Below, in pieces: positions 43,963 through 54,281 of a DNA stretch of 64,000 bases; position 1 is the stretch's first letter; every line of letters begins with the position of its first letter. Made by a program: the position numbers and the translations under genes. The stretch lies in assembly GCA_903887415.1 (NCBI GenBank), contig CAISPO010000005.1, positions 1 through 64,000 of the forward strand, given 5' to 3'. A model generated the notes under the pieces. That model was not told the origin of the DNA. It saw only the letters and a program-made list of their open reading frames with translations, and did no database searches. This stretch comes from an uncultured Bacteroidota bacterium (GTDB taxonomy: Bacteria; Bacteroidota; Bacteroidia; Chitinophagales; Chitinophagaceae).

Positions 43963-44155
43963 CTCGTTTATTTATAAGTTCCAAAGTTAAAAGATTATCA
44001 AGAGAAAACTAGCAATTCCGGTTTCAATATCTGTAAAATCACATGTAAATGACAAATCACCCAAATTCCAGGACCCTGAATACTATATAAGACGTGTATT
44101 GGCATTAAAATCTTGGGTATTTCTAAAAAAATATTTTCCGCGCTTCACAGTACCA

Positions 44156-45055
44156 TTATTCCACCAGCAGTTTTTTTGTTACCGTACCTGTCTTACTTCC
44201 ATTAAATTGTACATAATAAAACCCTTTGGCCCACGCAGCAACAGGTATTTCCGCCACTCCATTTATGTACCCTTCCCAAACCTGCTGCCCCAGGCTGTTA
44301 AATACGGCTATGCATAAAGTTTCGCTGCCAGATGATATTATGTGCAGCATGTCGTATGCCGGCACAGGGAATACAGTGATTAAAGGGTTTTCATTGCCTG
44401 CGTTGTTGACCCCCAACTCGTAGCCAATAGGATAAACTTCGGTGCACGGTATGGCGGTATCGGGTGCGTATAACACAGGCGCATCTGTAAAACAAAGGAA
44501 CTGTTCATTCGGGCTGCCGTCAATGAAAGGCGGTATCAGGCCCCTTGTGCTGCCCACACCCTCTATCACTGAATAAGTAGAATCATTTGTGAGGAACCGC
44601 CTATGATAAGTACCTGCAAGTAAAATGGAATCTATAGCAACAACCACGTCATTGCCGGCTGATGAAGGGATAGAGTCGCCTACGGCTGCGTTAAAGTCGA
44701 ATATTAATTCTTCTGCCGCAATTGTCAGCATGAATACTTTTCTGCCGCTTTCCCTCACTGCGCCAAAATAAGTATCCGGGTAGCTCGCATATACATTAGT
44801 AACCGGGGGAAGGGCGGAATCTATGGAAATGAAGGAATTGTGCACCCGGGAAAATACCTTGTGATAAATATTTCCATGTGCCTCGGTATCCGTGCCGTTC
44901 ACATACAGGATGCCGTCTATTACCTGTATCTGATAGTCGGCGTCATACAGCCTGTATCTCCATACAGCGCTATCAGCCGGCATCGGGATATACGCCTGGC
45001 TGTACCCGCACCGTGAAGAAAAAAACAGCAATATAAGTATCAGTAATTTTTTCAT
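44156..45055 (-). CDS. T9SS-exported protein of unknown function
   Basis: 299 residues with a signal peptide (LLILILLFFSSRCGYS). The body is beta-rich and contains GDSIPSSAGNDVVVAIDSILLAGTYHRRF, followed by GVGSTRGLIPP. The last 80 residues (ITVFPVPAYDMLHI ... VTKKLLVE) are a type A T9SS sorting domain. No catalytic motif is recognised. Confidence 0.78.
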   Translation of the reverse strand: MKKLLILILLFFSSRCGYSQAYIPMPADSAVWRYRLYDADYQIQVIDGILYVNGTDTEAHGNIYHKVFSRVHNSFISIDSALPPVTNVYASYPDTYFGAVRESGRKVFMLTIAAEELIFDFNAAVGDSIPSSAGNDVVVAIDSILLAGTYHRRFLTNDSTYSVIEGVGSTRGLIPPFIDGSPNEQFLCFTDAPVLYAPDTAIPCTEVYPIGYELGVNNAGNENPLITVFPVPAYDMLHIISSGSETLCIAVFNSLGQQVWEGYINGVAEIPVAAWAKGFYYVQFNGSKTGTVTKKLLVE

Positions 45056-45139
45056 GCTACGCCTGTATGCAATTTAGGGAATTTACCATTAATATTTTGA
45101 TCGTCCCGGAAACCAGGACGATCAAAATATAATTGCGTC

Positions 45140-47590
45140 TTACTTCACGCTAAAGGGCACTGATATCTTTATGCCTATGTTCCTTCCCATGTTATAGATG
45201 CCGGAATGCCCGCGCGGGTCGTTGGGATACTCTTCAAAATATTTTAGCCTGCTCAAAGGGTCCTGGTATGCAACATTGAACAGGTTGTTTCCGAATATGG
45301 ATAAATTGAACATCTTCTTTCCGGCACGGTTTGTAATATCGCTGCCAAATCCTGCATTTATTAAGGTATAGCCTTGCGTAGGTGTTTCCGTATTATCGGT
45401 AAGATATACGCGGTATTGCTTGCCGTAAATAAGCGCCTGCACTTTGATGAAGCTGTTCCTCAGATATTTTGCAGGCTGTTTAAAACTTGCCCTTAACTCT
45501 GATGTGCCGTGCACGGGTGGTATTTGCGGCAGATACCTGTTGCTGTCATTGATGATAACTCCCGGACCGCCTTCATTCACGGCATAGACAACAGACAACG
45601 TATTCTCAAAATGCAGCCAGTCGAGCGGATGAGGATGTATATCAAGGCTCGCTTCTCCGCCATACAGCCGGGCATGTGAGGATGTAAATTTGAATGCGTC
45701 AACCCCTTGCAACATAGAATCACTCCCCTTGTAGGAGATCAGTTTCTGGTTAAAAATATAATTCGAAATATCGTTGTTAAATACCGACAGATTTGCCGTA
45801 ACATGCTTTGAAGTAAACTCAACACCCAGATCTTCCTGCAGGCTGAATTCGGGCTTAAGGCCTGGATTACCTATCTGGTACATATCGGTGCCCGGGTGTA
45901 CCCCGTTAGCCGATATTTCGGCAATATTAGGCGCACGGAAGCCACGCGCAAAATTTGCCTTCAGGGCAAATTGTTTTGAGAAAATATAAGCCATACCAAG
46001 GCTATAGGTCATACCAGTGAAAGTATGGCTGTAGTCTGAAAACACCTGATCAGCGTCGGGAAAATTACGGCTCACTACACTGTTAGGAATGATAGCGGTG
46101 TCGGAGTATAAAGCATCATTGTGAAAAGTACGGCTGTCGAACCTCACACCTCCTGCAATATCCAGCTTCCCGATCGTTTTCTTAAAAACCGCAAACGGGC
46201 CAAAATCAAATTGCTGGTAAGAAGGGATCACATATTCCGTACCATTCGTTACGACGTTGGACTGATACATGCCGTTTATACCGGCAGATACTTCCCAGCC
46301 TAGGAAGCTGTGAAAAAGATATTTCACATCGTAGGTGTAAGTGTTTAGCTGCAGGTCAAGGCCAGGTACATCCACATATTCCGGGTGGCTGAACTCCTCG
46401 CGGATACTCCGCTCAAAACCAACATTGACCACCAGTAAACCGTTAAAAAGGTTGAAATTATTTGCCGACTGTGCCCTGTAATGCTGCACATGCTGGTGCA
46501 GCGCTGGCATTGCATACGTGTTCAGCTCCTGGTTACTGACAACAGGCCTGAAATTATCCAGCTCTGTGATCTGCTTTGTAAACTGCCTTGTGGCAGAATC
46601 ACGGCTACCATCCGGTATAGCCTGGAGGTCATTGAAAGCTGTGAGGTCCAGATGTGAAGAGCCCCATTTCCTGTCGATCCCAAAAGATGCACTTGCGTCC
46701 GTTTCGTTATAGTTAGTGGCATATACCCTCCCGTCGATAGGATCACTGTAATCCATAGCCTGTTTATGAGATACCCTTACCATCCACGACAAGCCCTTAT
46801 TATTGCCGGCCATCATCCCGCTGCCGCCAAGCAGGTTATTGTTGTTCTGGTATTCGCCCGTGAAGTTGCCGATGATTTTACCATCGGGCGGCGGCGGCGT
46901 GGGTATCAGGTTTACCACGCCCGCAAGTGCGTCAGACCCATAGATAAGGCTTGCAGGGCCTTTCACCAGCTCTACCCTGTCTATACCATATTCATCTACT
47001 TCTATGCCATGCTCATCGCCCCACTGCTGGCCTTCCTGCCTCATGCCGTCGTATAAGGTAAGTACCCTGTTGTAGCCAAGCCCGCGGATAAACGGTTTTG
47101 AAATATTAGGGCCAGTAGTTACCGCGGCAACCCCGGGTACTTCAGCAAGGGCATCTATGATATTAGTGCTGATGTTTTCCCGCAAGTATTGGTTATTAAT
47201 AGCCACCACCGGCACAGGGCTGCGGTTGATCTCGGTTGCCTTCGACTGGCCGGTAATAACGACCTCTTTACTTTCCAACGCGCTTTCACTAAGTACAAAA
47301 TTCTGGTGTACCACACCGCTGATATTAAGGCTAAAAGTAGTTTTTGAATAACTGATAAGACTGGCAACGATAACAAACCTGCCGTTCGGCAAGTTTTCAA
47401 GCATGTAATAACCATTGCTGTCTGCTACAGTACCTACCTTGAGATCTGGTATCTCTATTATTGCGCCTTGCAGTGGTAAGCCTTTTGTGTCTTTCACGGT
47501 TCCGGAGAGCGTGTTGCCTGCAGGTGTTTTTGCAGGGCATACCGCAGTATAATAAATAGATAAAAAAACAAGAATAATATATCTATGCAT
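45140..47590 (-). CDS. TonB-dependent outer-membrane receptor
   Basis: 816 residues. The order is: signal peptide, carboxypeptidase-regulatory domain (LSGTVKDTKGLPLQGAIIEI), plug domain (NISTNIIDALAEVPGVAAV, FIRGLGYNRVLTLYDGMRQ, GIDRVELVKGPASLIYGSDALAGVVNLI), then a 22-strand barrel ending in SVPFSVK. The single-receptor form without a SusD partner points to metal, siderophore or vitamin rather than glycan uptake. The His-rich small gene upstream supports a metal role. No riboswitch is seen ahead of it. Confidence 0.88.
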   Translation of the reverse strand: MHRYIILVFLSIYYTAVCPAKTPAGNTLSGTVKDTKGLPLQGAIIEIPDLKVGTVADSNGYYMLENLPNGRFVIVASLISYSKTTFSLNISGVVHQNFVLSESALESKEVVITGQSKATEINRSPVPVVAINNQYLRENISTNIIDALAEVPGVAAVTTGPNISKPFIRGLGYNRVLTLYDGMRQEGQQWGDEHGIEVDEYGIDRVELVKGPASLIYGSDALAGVVNLIPTPPPPDGKIIGNFTGEYQNNNNLLGGSGMMAGNNKGLSWMVRVSHKQAMDYSDPIDGRVYATNYNETDASASFGIDRKWGSSHLDLTAFNDLQAIPDGSRDSATRQFTKQITELDNFRPVVSNQELNTYAMPALHQHVQHYRAQSANNFNLFNGLLVVNVGFERSIREEFSHPEYVDVPGLDLQLNTYTYDVKYLFHSFLGWEVSAGINGMYQSNVVTNGTEYVIPSYQQFDFGPFAVFKKTIGKLDIAGGVRFDSRTFHNDALYSDTAIIPNSVVSRNFPDADQVFSDYSHTFTGMTYSLGMAYIFSKQFALKANFARGFRAPNIAEISANGVHPGTDMYQIGNPGLKPEFSLQEDLGVEFTSKHVTANLSVFNNDISNYIFNQKLISYKGSDSMLQGVDAFKFTSSHARLYGGEASLDIHPHPLDWLHFENTLSVVYAVNEGGPGVIINDSNRYLPQIPPVHGTSELRASFKQPAKYLRNSFIKVQALIYGKQYRVYLTDNTETPTQGYTLINAGFGSDITNRAGKKMFNLSIFGNNLFNVAYQDPLSRLKYFEEYPNDPRGHSGIYNMGRNIGIKISVPFSVK

Positions 47591-47807
47591 GATTTTAGTT
47601 TTTGAATAAATGATCTGATTTGTATGGAATGTTTCGCAAAAGGGTGTCTAGCAGAAGCGCAAAGGCGCAGTTGAACGCATTTTGTTTTAGAGCGGCAAAG
47701 CGCGATGGACCTCTCCCCGGCCCTCTCCGAGGGAGCGGGAGCTATTACGTAACAGGTATCGGAAAAGACAACCCGTTCCATTTTACTGGGGAGGAAGACA
47801 AAAACGG

Positions 47808-48170
47808 TCAGGAAACAACAGGAGGCCCCCTTAAAGAGGTAACAGTATGTTGGGATGAATAACGGAAATGATAAGACGGCAGCACATAATTTGCTGTATG
47901 TACCCTGACGTCTTCAAACAAAAGGAACTGCTTGTCTGCAGCTACATAGGGAGCAAAGACAAAACCCAAAAATGCACAGTGAATATGCTTTTGCGTTATT
48001 ACGATCTCTCCTTTTTTATAAACAGGGTGGACCGTATCATGGTGATGGTACAGCGCATTGTGCAAATACTCTGTAGGCGCTACTCCGATAAGGAATACCG
48101 CGAGCATCACCCAACTAACTATTTTTACAGCCTGCTGCCTCAATGAAACGCTTGTTTGTAACAGCGGCAA
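47808..48170 (-). CDS. Small His-rich membrane or exported protein
   Basis: Up to 120 residues; the track start is a TTG at 48170 and the true start is uncertain. A membrane segment (IVSWVMLAVFLIGVAPTEYL) is followed by HNALYHHHDTVHP and ITQKHIHCAFLGFVFAPYV, a His/Cys pattern that could bind metal. Proteins like this sit beside TonB receptors in Bacteroidota, and here the receptor gene is the next one downstream. A role in metal handling is inference. Confidence 0.6.
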   Translation of the reverse strand: MPLLQTSVSLRQQAVKIVSWVMLAVFLIGVAPTEYLHNALYHHHDTVHPVYKKGEIVITQKHIHCAFLGFVFAPYVAADKQFLLFEDVRVHTANYVLPSYHFRYSSQHTVTSLRGPPVVS

Positions 48171-48276
48171 AGTTAGGGCTATTTTTCAGCAATATTATCC
48201 CCCTGTTTAAGGGGTGCATTAGTCTTTTTACTAAAGGTTTACTGCTTTCCCCCACTCGCAAACTCACAACTTACGA

Positions 48277-50439
48277 CTACGAAGACGACCTCTTATAATA
48301 CTCCAACCCCATCCTGATCTCCGTATAACTATACTTATCCCCCAGCAAGTCTTTCAGCGGTTTTAGCGCAAAAGTCTGGCCTGTGCTTTTTATAGTGGAG
48401 ACTATGGTTTCCAGCTTTGCCTTAGATACCAGCTTGTGGATGTTCAACTCACCAGATGTTACGAAATAAGCGAGGTGATTGTCGATGGTAGCTGGTGATA
48501 AGCCTCTCAGCACTGCAATTTCGGGCACACCTATGCCTTCGCGGAACATTTCCAGGCTGGCCTTTTGGGTAGCGCTGGCGGTGGGTTTGGCTGGCTGTTT
48601 CTTTTCTTTCTTTGGTTTCTTAAACTGGATCTTTGAGGCCAGGTTGTGCTCCTGGGCAAACTGCTTTATCACCCGCAGAAAATTGGCACCGTACTTGCTG
48701 ATCTTGTAATCACCAAAGCCGGATATGTGCTTCAGCTCATCGTAGTTTTCGGGCAGGTAGGTGGCTAGCTCTATGAGGGCATTGTCGGGCACTATGTTGT
48801 AGGCGGGCACATGCTCGCGCTCGGCCATATCGGCCCGCACACTGCGCAGATCGTTGAATAGCTGCTTGTCATAGGCCAGTTCTTCCTGCTCGGCCGCTTC
48901 TTCTTTTTCTTTCTTCATTACCAGCTTCAACTCTGATTCCCCTTTCAGTATCTTCCATCCTTTCTCGTTCAGTTTCAGGGTCACAAACTGGTCATCAGTC
49001 TTGTCTATGAGCTTATGGTACAGCAACTGCTGCACCATCCACTGCCACTTTTTTTTTTTCAGGTGCTTGCCTATGCCGTAGGTTTTTAGCTCTTTGTGGA
49101 CAGGCTGTATCTTCTCGCTTGCTGATCCGCGCAGAAAATCTATCACATAGCCGGCGCCATAACGCTCGCCGGTGCGCACTATGGCCGATAGCAGCTTCTG
49201 GGCATCAATGGTGGCGTCCTTCTCCTCCAGCGAGCTCATGCAGTAGTCGCAACTTCCGCAGTAGGCGGGGAAGTCCTCGCCAAAGTATTGCATGAGGTAT
49301 TGCCTCCGGCAGCCTTCATGCTCACAAAACTCCTGCATGAGCTGCAGCTTCTTCTGCGATATAGCCGCCTGCTTCGGGTCATCATTCTGGATAAACCGTT
49401 TGAGCTTGATAATATCGCCTACAGAATAGTACAGGATGGCATCGCTCCTTAATCCATCACGGCCTGCGCGGCCTGTTTCCTGGTAGTAGCCTTCTATGTT
49501 CTTGGATACATCGTGGTGTATCACATACCGTACATTCGACTTGTCTATGCCCATACCAAAGGCTATAGTGGCTACGATCACTTTATAATCGTCGCGCTGA
49601 AAGGCTTCCTGGACTCGGCTGCGGTCACCACCATCCATGCCAGCATGGTAGTAGGCGGCTTTCACCCCTGCCTGGTGCAGGCGGCCCGCAATATCCTCTG
49701 TCGAAGCTCGCGAGAGTGCATAAATAATACCACAGTCGTCCTTGTGCTTTTTTATGTACTCCAGTATATGCCCGAAGGCATCGCGCTTAGGCTGAATAAA
49801 ATAGTAGATATTGGGCCGGTTGAAGCTGGATATGAATATCTGGGGCTTGTGCAATGCGAGGCGAAGCACAATATCATTTTGTGTTACCTTGTCCGCACTG
49901 GCAGTAAGGGCAATGACCGGTATGCCGGGGAACTGCTTTTTCAGCACAGCCAGCTTCAGGTATTCCGGCCTGAAATCGTGCCCCCAGGAGGAGATACAGT
50001 GCGCCTCATCAATAGCAAAAAGCGAAGGGTTCAACGACCGGATAAAAATAAAGAACGACTCACTATTGGCGGGTATGCGCTCCGGGGCTATATACAGCAG
50101 CTTTATGTTTCCCGCCTGCGCATCTTTTATAACCCGGCTTTGCTCTTCGTTAGACTGGGAGGAATTTAGGAACGCAGCATAGATACCATTGGCCACAAGC
50201 GCATCCACCTGGTCTTTCATCAGGGCTATGAGCGGCGAAACCACTATGGTAATACCCGGCAGAAGCATGGCAGGAAGCTGGTAACATATAGACTTGCCAG
50301 CGCCTGTGGGCATAATAGCCAGCGTGTCTTCTGCGTTCAGTACGCTTTCTATTATAGGTAACTGCGTGAGCCGGAATTCATCGTACCCAAAAAAATGCTT
50401 TAGGGCATGGTGTAACTTTTCTCTCGAATAAGTAATCAT
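48277..50439 (-). CDS. recQ: ATP-dependent DNA helicase RecQ
   Basis: 720 residues. The helicase core has IMPTGAGKSICYQLPA (motif I), IDEAHCISSWGHDFRPEY (motif II and the RecQ aromatic loop), and QETGRAGRDG (motif VI). The RecQ-Ct zinc site is CEHEGCRRQYLMQYFGEDF...CGSCDYC. An HRDC domain (LFNDLRSVRADMAEREHVPAYNIV) and a further helical tail follow. It unwinds DNA in recombination repair. Confidence 0.94.
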   Translation of the reverse strand: MITYSREKLHHALKHFFGYDEFRLTQLPIIESVLNAEDTLAIMPTGAGKSICYQLPAMLLPGITIVVSPLIALMKDQVDALVANGIYAAFLNSSQSNEEQSRVIKDAQAGNIKLLYIAPERIPANSESFFIFIRSLNPSLFAIDEAHCISSWGHDFRPEYLKLAVLKKQFPGIPVIALTASADKVTQNDIVLRLALHKPQIFISSFNRPNIYYFIQPKRDAFGHILEYIKKHKDDCGIIYALSRASTEDIAGRLHQAGVKAAYYHAGMDGGDRSRVQEAFQRDDYKVIVATIAFGMGIDKSNVRYVIHHDVSKNIEGYYQETGRAGRDGLRSDAILYYSVGDIIKLKRFIQNDDPKQAAISQKKLQLMQEFCEHEGCRRQYLMQYFGEDFPAYCGSCDYCMSSLEEKDATIDAQKLLSAIVRTGERYGAGYVIDFLRGSASEKIQPVHKELKTYGIGKHLKKKKWQWMVQQLLYHKLIDKTDDQFVTLKLNEKGWKILKGESELKLVMKKEKEEAAEQEELAYDKQLFNDLRSVRADMAEREHVPAYNIVPDNALIELATYLPENYDELKHISGFGDYKISKYGANFLRVIKQFAQEHNLASKIQFKKPKKEKKQPAKPTASATQKASLEMFREGIGVPEIAVLRGLSPATIDNHLAYFVTSGELNIHKLVSKAKLETIVSTIKSTGQTFALKPLKDLLGDKYSYTEIRMGLEYYKRSSS

Positions 50440-50610
50440 CTTTTGTATTTATCAGCTGCAAGATAAATACTAAAATCCCCAACGGCAATGCACAGTAAAA
50501 TCAATTGTTTTTGTTAACGATTTCCATCCTGCCAGCCATCGGGATAATTCCCGTAAAAAAATAATAAACTATCAATGCAATTTTATACTTTAGCGTCAAA
50601 CAAAACCAAT

Positions 50611-50928
50611 ATGAAAAAAATAGTTTGCATTTTATTGTCCATCCTGATCATGGGCACTGCATCATTTGCACAAGACAAAACAGCAAAAAAGCCGGCGAAA
50701 AAGGATGCTGCCAAGTCAGCACCAGCAAAAAAAGAAACGCCTGCAAAAGAATCGGCAGACAAGAAGCCTGGTAAAATGAAAAAAGACGGTACGCCAGATA
50801 TGCGTGCGAAAGAAAACAAAGCCGCAAAACCAGCAGCAGGGCCAATGAAAAAAGACGGCACCCCTGATATGCGCTACAAGGCAAACAAAGACGCAGCAGC
50901 TAAGAAAGATGCTCCCTCAAAGAAATAA
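50611..50928 (+). CDS. Exported Lys/Ala-rich protein with MKKDGTPDMR repeats
   Basis: The ATG at 50611 gives a signal peptide (MKKIVCILLSILIMGTASFA) and an 85-residue, highly basic mature part. KMKKDGTPDMRAKENK and PMKKDGTPDMRYKANK are two copies of one element. The rest is Lys-Ala-Pro low complexity. It resembles small basic exported proteins of Bacteroidota with unknown role, perhaps nucleic-acid or polymer binding. Confidence 0.7.
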   Translation: MKKIVCILLSILIMGTASFAQDKTAKKPAKKDAAKSAPAKKETPAKESADKKPGKMKKDGTPDMRAKENKAAKPAAGPMKKDGTPDMRYKANKDAAAKKDAPSKK

Positions 50929-50947
50929 CCAATCCGAAATTTGTAAG

Positions 50948-50983
50948 CAACTGATTTGCAATTACATTATTGCAAATCAGTTG
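50948..50983 (+). terminator. 15-bp perfect hairpin after the Lys-rich gene
   Basis: CAACTGATTTGCAAT-TACATT-ATTGCAAATCAGTTG is a perfect inverted repeat. The T tract after it is poor (TTATATACC), so it may be an mRNA-stabilising or two-way structure rather than a strong terminator. Confidence 0.55.
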
Positions 50984-51064
50984 TTATATACCGGATAGTA
51001 AAGTATTTCCTGTAATTTAGCCCATTAATACCATAGTAAATAAATACCCTTTATGCGCATAATC

Positions 51065-51601
51065 ATGAAACTTACTTTTATTTGCCTGGGCATCTTCATC
51101 TTGTCATCATGCAACCCGAAGAATATACCCTGGCAAAAGTACACGTCCAATGAAGGTGCATACACTGTATATATGCCGGCGCCGATCAAGAAAAAAGACC
51201 AGAAAGGGTTTTCTATATTCGGGAGGCAGGTTATTTCCCATATTGTGTATTGGGATCCGCCAACATTCACTATCGATAAATTTAAACTTTTCGAAGTTGC
51301 TTATACCGATTGCCCGGCAAACATATGCAGGGATACAGCGCTGCTCAATACCATGCTGGACAGCGCTATCATTACACGAAGGAGAGACTATACAGATGCC
51401 GAAATACCAATACAAAACATAGAATTGAATGGATATGCCGGCCGTGCGTTTTTCTATGATGGGGAAGGGAATATGCTGGTAAGCGTGAAGACGTGTATTG
51501 TTAACGACCGTATTTATGACTTCATAGTAGTGTCGAAGAAGAATTATGCTACTAACAATGAAGTGAGCGCGTTCTTCGATTCGTTCCAGTCGCTGAAGTA
51601 A
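51065..51601 (+). CDS. Lipoprotein of unknown function
   Basis: The ATG at 51065 gives MKLTFICLGIFILSSCNPKN, a clear lipobox. The mature part has FTIDKFKLFEVAYTDCP, ELNGYAGRAFFYDGEG and DRIYDFIVVSKKN, a beta-rich fold like other small Bacteroidota lipoproteins. No catalytic motif. Confidence 0.7.
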   Translation: MKLTFICLGIFILSSCNPKNIPWQKYTSNEGAYTVYMPAPIKKKDQKGFSIFGRQVISHIVYWDPPTFTIDKFKLFEVAYTDCPANICRDTALLNTMLDSAIITRRRDYTDAEIPIQNIELNGYAGRAFFYDGEGNMLVSVKTCIVNDRIYDFIVVSKKNYATNNEVSAFFDSFQSLK

Positions 51602-51749
51602 AGACGTTGCGCGCGAAGGACAAAAAAATCCCGAAAACCTGCGTGCAGGTAAGCCGGGAGGCAAATCCAAGGTTTTTTTTCCATTTTGTTTTTAAGGGCG
51701 CCAAGCAATGAGTTAGAACTATTACAAGCATAGGAAACTTCCTGCACCC

Positions 51750-53168
51750 ATGCTGTTTAATACAACAGATTTCGCCATATTCTTTTGCATTGTACTGGCA
51801 GTGTACTGGCTGGTATGGAAGTGGCGAAATGCCCAAAACTTAGTCTTACTGGCTGCAAGCGGATATTTTTATTTTTGCTTTCGCCACAGCCTTCCTATTT
51901 ATTTGTACTGTGTTATAGGTGCAGGTTACCTATCCGGTATCCTAATAAATATGCTGAACGAGAAATCGAAGCGAAAGGCAGTGCTTGTGTGTAGCATTAT
52001 TATTATTGGAGCAGGGCTCACCTACATAAAATATAGCGGGCTGATATTTGGCAACATACCCGGACTGGACAAGTGGCAGGCATCGGTACTCAAGATTGTT
52101 ACACCCATAGGTATCAGTTACTTTACGTTTTCATCAATAGGGTATATTACAGAGGTCTATCGGAAGACCATAATTCCGGAGCGGAATTTCATTACTTATG
52201 CGGCATACATCAGTTATTTTCCGCACATTCTTTCGGGGCCTATACCGTCAGCGGCTAAGATACTGCCTCAGTTCAGGAAAAATTTTATCCCCAACCCGGT
52301 GCAGATAGAGCAATCTTTTGGTGAGATCATATGGGGGCTATTCAAAAAAATGGTGGTGGCCGATAATGTGGTGCTGACGGTTAACTATGTTTTCGACCGG
52401 TATGAGGACTTGAACGGCAGTACGCTGTTCTTAGGGACTACCCTGTTCAGCCTATATCTGTATGCCGACTTTTCGGGCTACTCAGAGATAGCAATGGGCA
52501 CATCGAGGTTGCTTGGTATTGAACTGGCCAAGAACTTCCGGATGCCATTTTTTAGCCGTAACCCCGGAGAGTTCTGGCGGCGGTGGCACACATCGCTCAG
52601 GAAGTGGTTCCTGGATTATATATACCTGCCTATGGGCGGCAAACAAGGTTCTATAGTACATTATATACTGCTCATACTTTTTATCTTCAGCTTCAGCGGG
52701 CTATGGCATGGAGCCAATTATACCTTTATCTGCTGGGGTTTTCTCAATGGGCTTTACTTTGTTCCCTACATACTCACAGGCACACTTACAAGATATAAAG
52801 AACCTGTTGCCGCCAGAAGGAAGCTGCCTACTGCAAAAGAATTTCTACAGGTACTGCTTACGTTCAACCTGGTGACTATTTCGCGGGTGTTTTTCCGGTC
52901 GCCGGATATCCATGTGGCAGGTGATTTTTTCTCTAAAATATTTTCCGCAAGTTTTTTTCAGGCGCCACTGCACCTGGCCACGACCAATGTGCTTTGGTGC
53001 ATGCCTATGCTGGCAGTGGAGTGGATACAGCAGGGAAAAGACTATGTACTCGATGCTTGGAAATTGAATATTTTTATCCGATTACTTATCTTCGGAGCAG
53101 TTATAGCATCTATCTGGTATTTTCATAAACAGATGAATACGACCGAGTATTATTATTTTAAATTTTAG
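51750..53168 (+). CDS. MBOAT O-acyltransferase (AlgI/DltB type)
   Basis: 472 residues with about ten membrane helices. YADFSGYSEIAMGTSRLLG, NPGEFWRRWHTSLRKWFLDYIYLPMGG and FSGLWHGANYTFICWG are the AlgI-family motifs, the last holding the catalytic His. MBOAT proteins of this type pass acyl groups across the membrane to modify polysaccharide. The next gene encodes an SGNH-type lipoprotein, the usual partner. Confidence 0.92.
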   Translation: MLFNTTDFAIFFCIVLAVYWLVWKWRNAQNLVLLAASGYFYFCFRHSLPIYLYCVIGAGYLSGILINMLNEKSKRKAVLVCSIIIIGAGLTYIKYSGLIFGNIPGLDKWQASVLKIVTPIGISYFTFSSIGYITEVYRKTIIPERNFITYAAYISYFPHILSGPIPSAAKILPQFRKNFIPNPVQIEQSFGEIIWGLFKKMVVADNVVLTVNYVFDRYEDLNGSTLFLGTTLFSLYLYADFSGYSEIAMGTSRLLGIELAKNFRMPFFSRNPGEFWRRWHTSLRKWFLDYIYLPMGGKQGSIVHYILLILFIFSFSGLWHGANYTFICWGFLNGLYFVPYILTGTLTRYKEPVAARRKLPTAKEFLQVLLTFNLVTISRVFFRSPDIHVAGDFFSKIFSASFFQAPLHLATTNVLWCMPMLAVEWIQQGKDYVLDAWKLNIFIRLLIFGAVIASIWYFHKQMNTTEYYYFKF

Positions 53169-53190
53169 AATCAGCCTAAAAATCAAATGT

Positions 53191-54207
53191 ATGAAGTCGA
53201 AGTTCCTCGTTGCCACTGGCATTTTGGCCATTTCTGTTTTAAATAGCTGTGGCCCGGACAATTCGCATAAGAGTACCACTACTGCTGCAGATGTGGCAAC
53301 AGAAAATAACAAAAAGAAGATAGACGAGCTTAACAAGCAATATCCGCGCATACCTGACGACCGGATACTGGAAAATAACGGCAGCAGCTCAGCGCTGTAT
53401 GCCGAGCTGAAAGGGCGTTATAAAGACAATCTCACAAAGCTAAAAGAAGATGTAGCTGCAACGGGGGCACAATTCGTTGTTGTTATCATTACCCCTGAAG
53501 CGGGCAGGCAGCCAACATTGCCTAATGTTTACGGCATACCATTCATTAAGTCCACCTGCAGCCAGTTGGGGATAGAGTGCATAGACATGAGCCCTGCCCT
53601 GGCAACGCAAGACCTGAAGGTGATAACACAAACCCCTAAGGACGGACATTGGTCTAAAAAAGGAGCCATATTCCTTGCCAGCCAGCTTGCACCCATCATT
53701 AAAAAACACAGCGATGCAAAAAGCACTTTAAGTTATAAAGACGCTGAGCGGCCGGAAACATTTGGTGACCTTCCCCCAAATGATGATGAGGTGCTGGACG
53801 GAGGAAAGAACCTGCCCTATCACCTTACGGCCAATGGGCAGGGCTGCCGTATGAGCCATAATCTGAAATTCCCAAAGGCAAAACAGCATATTTTATTTCT
53901 AGGCGGCTCACAGATCTATTCGCCCTTCCTGGATAATGAGTTTATCGCTACCACCCTGTTGGAAAAACAATTCCCCAATGCAGAGATGATCAATACAGGC
54001 ATGATCGCATCGAGCCTGGATGATTATGTTTCACTCTTCGAAGAGAAGGCAAAGTATTGTGAGCCAGACCTGGTGATCGTACAAACGAACGGAGGCGATA
54101 TAACCGACTTTTTCTTCTCCAACCGCAACCACCTTTCGAGGATACAAAAGCCCCGTCTGCCATCACCAAATGAGGCAAAATTTTATGCACAGGCTTATAG
54201 TAAGTAG
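53191..54207 (+). CDS. SGNH/AlgJ-like lipoprotein, partner of MBOAT
   Basis: 338 residues with a lipobox (ILAISVLNSCGPD). An AlgJ/AlgX-like part carries VVIITPEAGRQPTLP and DGHWSKKGAIFLASQL, the Asp-His-Trp block of SGNH acyltransferases. A second SGNH-like segment starts at ILFLGGSQIYSPFLDNEF but no second Asp-His block follows before the stop, so the second domain looks incomplete. It probably transfers acyl groups supplied by the MBOAT protein to a surface glycan. Confidence 0.72.
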   Translation: MKSKFLVATGILAISVLNSCGPDNSHKSTTTAADVATENNKKKIDELNKQYPRIPDDRILENNGSSSALYAELKGRYKDNLTKLKEDVAATGAQFVVVIITPEAGRQPTLPNVYGIPFIKSTCSQLGIECIDMSPALATQDLKVITQTPKDGHWSKKGAIFLASQLAPIIKKHSDAKSTLSYKDAERPETFGDLPPNDDEVLDGGKNLPYHLTANGQGCRMSHNLKFPKAKQHILFLGGSQIYSPFLDNEFIATTLLEKQFPNAEMINTGMIASSLDDYVSLFEEKAKYCEPDLVIVQTNGGDITDFFFSNRNHLSRIQKPRLPSPNEAKFYAQAYSK

Positions 54208-54281
54208 CCTGTTGGGCATGATTTTAGATAACCTCAACAGGAATTCGTAATTTTCGTAAAATTGCAAATTCACATTCCCCT

